From JBAWXE01 sp037144255 (lineage in GTDB: Bacteria; Bacteroidota; Bacteroidia; Chitinophagales; Chitinophagaceae), in NCBI GenBank assembly GCA_037144255.1, contig JBAWXE010000017.1, positions 1-35,604 of the forward strand: 35,604 bases of DNA, written 5' to 3'. Within the stretch, counting starts at the first letter, position 1. Each line of letters starts with the position of its first letter. Positions 32,777-35,604 of this stretch are shown piece after piece. Under the pieces are notes generated by a model. It did no database searches, had not been told where the DNA came from, and worked only from the letters and a program-made list of their open reading frames with translations. Made by a program: the position numbers and the translations under genes.

Positions 32777-33478
32777 ATGATTAAAAAACATCTTATGAAA
32801 TACACACTACGGTTTTCAGCATTGTTGGTAGCTGTTGTTTTAGAAAGTTTTATAGGTAGCGTAGATGCTCAGCCTAAAAAAGCAACAGAATCAGGAGTGA
32901 GCATTAGTGCTAATACAGAAGAGTTTACAGCAAAGGGAAAAGTAGCATTTATTGCAAAATCGAACAAAATGGGAATAGGATTGAAATATGTATGGCAGAA
33001 AAATGGAACAGTGGTGGGGGATAATACTGCAATCTATAATGATAACAATGTAACTGAACAAGATATTATTAGTTGTGCTATTGTAGACAATGCTACCGGT
33101 AATGCTATTCAAGAAAGCAACGAGATAGTATTAGGATTGCATATACAAGCAAGTCCTTCTTTGATGATAACCAGTGCATCGGGAAATAAGGTGTATGAAG
33201 GTAACTCTGTGGTTTTTAAGGCGATGCCTACAAATGGGGGGACAGCACCTCAATACCAATGGATGAAAAATGGAGTAACTATATATGCCAGTGGAGAAAG
33301 TTATACAGATAATGACCTGAACGATGGAGATGTAATAGCGTGTATGCTGGTGAGTAATGATCCCGAAGTAACAGAGCCAATAGTAATGAGTAATAGTGTA
33401 ACAATGACTGTAGTATCAGGCCCAGCGCTACACATGAATAAAGAAATCAAAGAAGTTAGATATACACTTAAACACTAA
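32777..33478 (+). CDS. Exported protein with two Ig-like domains
   Basis: A 233-residue protein. A signal peptide (cleavage after about SVDA) follows either ATG 32777 or 32795. Two Ig-like beta-sandwich repeats of about 90 residues follow: the first centred on LKYVWQKNGTVVGDN ... NVTEQDIISCAIV, the second on PQYQWMKNGVTIYAS ... DLNDGDVIACMLV. The pattern YQWxKNG ... L-x-x-G-D-x-I-x-C-x-x-x-S-N is that of domains common in Bacteroidota surface and gliding-associated proteins. No T9SS sorting domain at the C-terminus, so its final location is open. A strong hairpin terminator follows at 33604. Confidence 0.78.
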   Translation: MIKKHLMKYTLRFSALLVAVVLESFIGSVDAQPKKATESGVSISANTEEFTAKGKVAFIAKSNKMGIGLKYVWQKNGTVVGDNTAIYNDNNVTEQDIISCAIVDNATGNAIQESNEIVLGLHIQASPSLMITSASGNKVYEGNSVVFKAMPTNGGTAPQYQWMKNGVTIYASGESYTDNDLNDGDVIACMLVSNDPEVTEPIVMSNSVTMTVVSGPALHMNKEIKEVRYTLKH

Positions 33479-33603
33479 AAATAGATCACCATGCTAAATC
33501 CACCATTCTAATGCTCATCAGCTTTTTATTATTGCTTAGGCTGATCAGGTATGTACAGCAAAAGAAAGCAGAGCGCTTTCTGAATTAATATTGCCTGTAA
33601 ACT

Positions 33604-33650
33604 AATAAGCAAAGCCTTAACTGCGGAAGAAAAGGCTTTGCTTATTTTTA
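33604..33650 (+). terminator. Rho-independent terminator with a 15-bp stem
   Basis: 33604-33618 pairs perfectly with 33632-33646 (13-nt loop) and is followed by TTTATTTC. It lies 125 nt after the Ig-domain gene and 18 nt before the end of the convergent T9SS gene; a weaker hairpin (33563-33569 with 33575-33581) precedes it. Confidence 0.82.
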
Positions 33651-33667
33651 TTTCTATGACCAATAAA

Positions 33668-35604
33668 TTATTGTTTGATAAGACGTTGAGTCATTACCTC
33701 TGTACCACAAATTACTTTTATTAAATAGATACCTGCAGCTAAATCTTTCACAGGTACTACTACTTTAGCCGCAGCTAATTCGCCGACATTTACATTATAC
33801 ACTTCCTGTCCATTTACCTTCAGAACAGATATTGTGCTGTTGCCTTTTTGTGCGGCTGTAAAACTAATTGTTGTTTGTGTAATAGCTGGATTAGGAGTTG
33901 CAGTTACAGTTAAAGAAGAAGTAGTTTTGTTTGAAGTAGCAACAATACCAGTAGTGGTATTTGCTTGGGCAATAGCACCATTCAGGGCGAAACGACCCTC
34001 TGCTTGAGATAGGCTATCAGCCGTAACATCGAAAGAATATGATGTACCAGATTGCAGAGTGGTAACAGTATTCAGGAAGTTATCTGTAAGATATAAAGAG
34101 TAGTTAGCAGGCAAATCCATACTAGGAATTTCGATAGAGTACGTTTTTTGAACTGAAGTTTTAAATCCTAATGGAATAGTCATGTTATTTACAAAAGGGC
34201 GAGCATCAACTGCCAATTGTTTATTATCTGTAGATAATGAATAGAAGTTAAGAGTAGGATTTGAAGCCTTAGCACCATCAAAATTATCTTTTATTGTAGA
34301 AGCATTATCATTGAAAGAAATAAACATTCTATCCCAATAAATACTTCCGTTATCGCTTGTTACTTTGAATTCAACTACATTGTTTGTGCTGCTAGTAGTT
34401 CTAAAAAGACCATCTCCGTTGGTATTTACCTTGTCAGATTCGTGGAAAGTAAGATTTCCATTTGCTGCAGCATTTACTACAAATGCAGCCCCTGAAGGCA
34501 AATAATAAACATTAGATGCGCTAGTGATATGTTGTGTGATATATGCGCCAGAAGTACCAGCTTCAGCATCCCATACATAATATGCAGCACCATTGATGAT
34601 ACCTGATTGATAAGCATTATACATAATATTGCCTAAGTTGACAGTAGAAGGGTATGGATTACCGATAATATTGCAATTAGAGTTTGGGCCTTTTATTATA
34701 GGGATATTGACTGTTCCGGTATTTACTCTGCCGATCAAACGTAGTTTTGAAGCACTAGGATTGTATGTGCCGCCATTCAAACCTTCTCCTTTGGCACCTC
34801 TTACCAAAACTCGGATACCTTCAAAAGGTTTCCAACCGTTAGCGCCACTAGTAGCATTAGCTGAAGTAAATGCTACCCATCCCGGATCGTTGCCATTAGC
34901 TCCAGGATTCAGATTGCCGATTAAAGGATTATACCAGAATGCGGATGCATTATTTGTTTGGGTAGGAGTGAAGCCGTTAGCTGCACCGCCTGCGCCTGTA
35001 ACATCAATTTGCGGTATCAGTTCTTGAGCAAGAGAAACTGTGTCTTTGTAAGGGTGACTGAAGAAACGATACAATCTTTTTCCTTCAGGTATAAAGCGCT
35101 CTTGAATCACTTTACCGGATATTGTACCATTTGATATGGCTCCTATACTACCAGTTCCGTTTGAATCTGAAGCCAAAACAAGAACATCATTTGTATTCAA
35201 TGTACCTGAAGTAAGAGTGAGCATACCTGTAACTCTCAAAGTGTCAGTAGTATTAATTGTTACACCTGAAGTATTGTTTACTTGAAGATTTGAAACAGAG
35301 CCATTGCCTGTAACAGTTTGAGCACTATTGCCATTCAAAACTACAGTGCCATTACCAGCTACAGTGCCATTGATTACGGCATTGCCTGTAACATTTACTG
35401 CGCTGTTACTGTTTACTGTGATGCTTGCGCCAGTAGATACAGTAAAGTTTGAATATGTTGCGTTTACACCTGTAGAAATAATTGGTTGATTAGTAGTAGT
35501 AGGTATTAAAATTGGAGTTGTAGCTGTTGGAACACCACCACACCAGTTAGCCGGATTATTCCAGTTGGTATCAGCAGCACCAGTCCACACATTAGCAGTA
35601 ACTG
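33668..35604 (-). CDS. T9SS-secreted surface protein, N-terminus beyond the window
   Basis: The frame is open from the TAA at 33668 to the right edge (last readable residues VTANVWTGAADTNW), so at least 645 residues are present and the start is missing; the GTG at 35590 is not a credible start. Near the edge, WTGAADTNWNNPANWCGGVP is a repeat motif frequent in Bacteroidota cell-surface proteins, followed by a Thr/Asn/Ser-rich beta-helix-like stretch with short repeats (about 35150-35450). A middle part (FFSHPYKDTVSL, IIGNPYPSTVNLGNI) is a common but unnamed region of such proteins. The last 75 residues (NPAITQTTISFTAAQKGN ... DLAAGIYLIKV ... QRLIKQ) form a type A T9SS sorting domain. Function beyond secretion unknown. 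Confidence 0.88.
   Translation of the reverse strand, partial: VTANVWTGAADTNWNNPANWCGGVPTATTPILIPTTTNQPIISTGVNATYSNFTVSTGASITVNSNSAVNVTGNAVINGTVAGNGTVVLNGNSAQTVTGNGSVSNLQVNNTSGVTINTTDTLRVTGMLTLTSGTLNTNDVLVLASDSNGTGSIGAISNGTISGKVIQERFIPEGKRLYRFFSHPYKDTVSLAQELIPQIDVTGAGGAANGFTPTQTNNASAFWYNPLIGNLNPGANGNDPGWVAFTSANATSGANGWKPFEGIRVLVRGAKGEGLNGGTYNPSASKLRLIGRVNTGTVNIPIIKGPNSNCNIIGNPYPSTVNLGNIMYNAYQSGIINGAAYYVWDAEAGTSGAYITQHITSASNVYYLPSGAAFVVNAAANGNLTFHESDKVNTNGDGLFRTTSSTNNVVEFKVTSDNGSIYWDRMFISFNDNASTIKDNFDGAKASNPTLNFYSLSTDNKQLAVDARPFVNNMTIPLGFKTSVQKTYSIEIPSMDLPANYSLYLTDNFLNTVTTLQSGTSYSFDVTADSLSQAEGRFALNGAIAQANTTTGIVATSNKTTSSLTVTATPNPAITQTTISFTAAQKGNSTISVLKVNGQEVYNVNVGELAAAKVVVPVKDLAAGIYLIKVICGTEVMTQRLIKQ

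Overview
The window reads as ordinary chromosome from a member of Bacteroidota, most likely a Chitinophagales-type organism. The clues are a C-terminal type IX secretion (T9SS) sorting domain, SDR-type L-threonine dehydrogenase, gliding-type Ig-like domains, SprT/PepO/MarC/CNT orthologues of Bacteroidota type, and promoters of the TAnnTTTG (-7) class in place of sigma70 boxes. Shine-Dalgarno sequences are mostly absent. Genes lie on both strands in short operons. I see no rRNA, tRNA, CRISPR array, integrase or transposase.

Layout. 1-3 kb: a SprT-like zinc protease and an exported M13 (PepO) endopeptidase closed by a strong terminator. 3-4.7 kb: a 23-cysteine Csp-type copper-storage protein, then about 1 kb of repeat-rich non-coding DNA with a 252-bp-period duplication and palindromes, and a 57-residue membrane protein on the minus strand. 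4.7-8.9 kb: two translationally coupled, exported caspase-like (C14) proteins with an EF-hand loop and TPR-like tails. 9-13.1 kb: MarC (minus), then PepT, a DUF1573 protein, a UbiA/MqnP prenyltransferase and DapB. 13.1-16.2 kb: a CNT nucleoside transporter (minus) divergent from rimM-trmD, followed by rplS on its own promoter. 16.2-23.6 kb: an M1 peptidase with a probable beta-barrel tail (minus), glyA, an exported unknown, and a 748-residue exported protein whose C-terminus carries His and Cys motifs like clan CD peptidases. 23.6-27.8 kb: ppk2, a 534-bp gap with nine 11-bp iterated units, carA, threonine dehydrogenase and a sirtuin without any cysteine. 27.7-30.6 kb: a minus-strand operon ftsY - Cdd1-like HhH protein - exported unknown - membrane glycosyltransferase broken by an in-frame TAG. 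30.8-35.6 kb: a two-domain VOC protein, RluF-type pseudouridine synthase, a two-Ig-domain exported protein, and the C-terminal part of a T9SS-secreted surface protein that runs off the right edge.

Functionally most of the window is housekeeping: translation and tRNA/rRNA modification (rimM, trmD, rplS, rluF), protein targeting (ftsY), lysine/peptidoglycan precursor (dapB), one-carbon and threonine/glycine metabolism (glyA, tdh) and pyrimidine/arginine supply (carA). A second theme is exported proteolysis: M13 and M1 metallopeptidases, two caspase homologues and one possible cryptic clan CD protein. The most unusual items are the caspase pair, the clan CD-like motifs in the 21.4-23.6 kb protein, the cysteine-free sirtuin, the amber-interrupted glycosyltransferase, the 11-bp iterated array before carA, and the duplicated palindromic repeat block at 3.8-4.2 kb.
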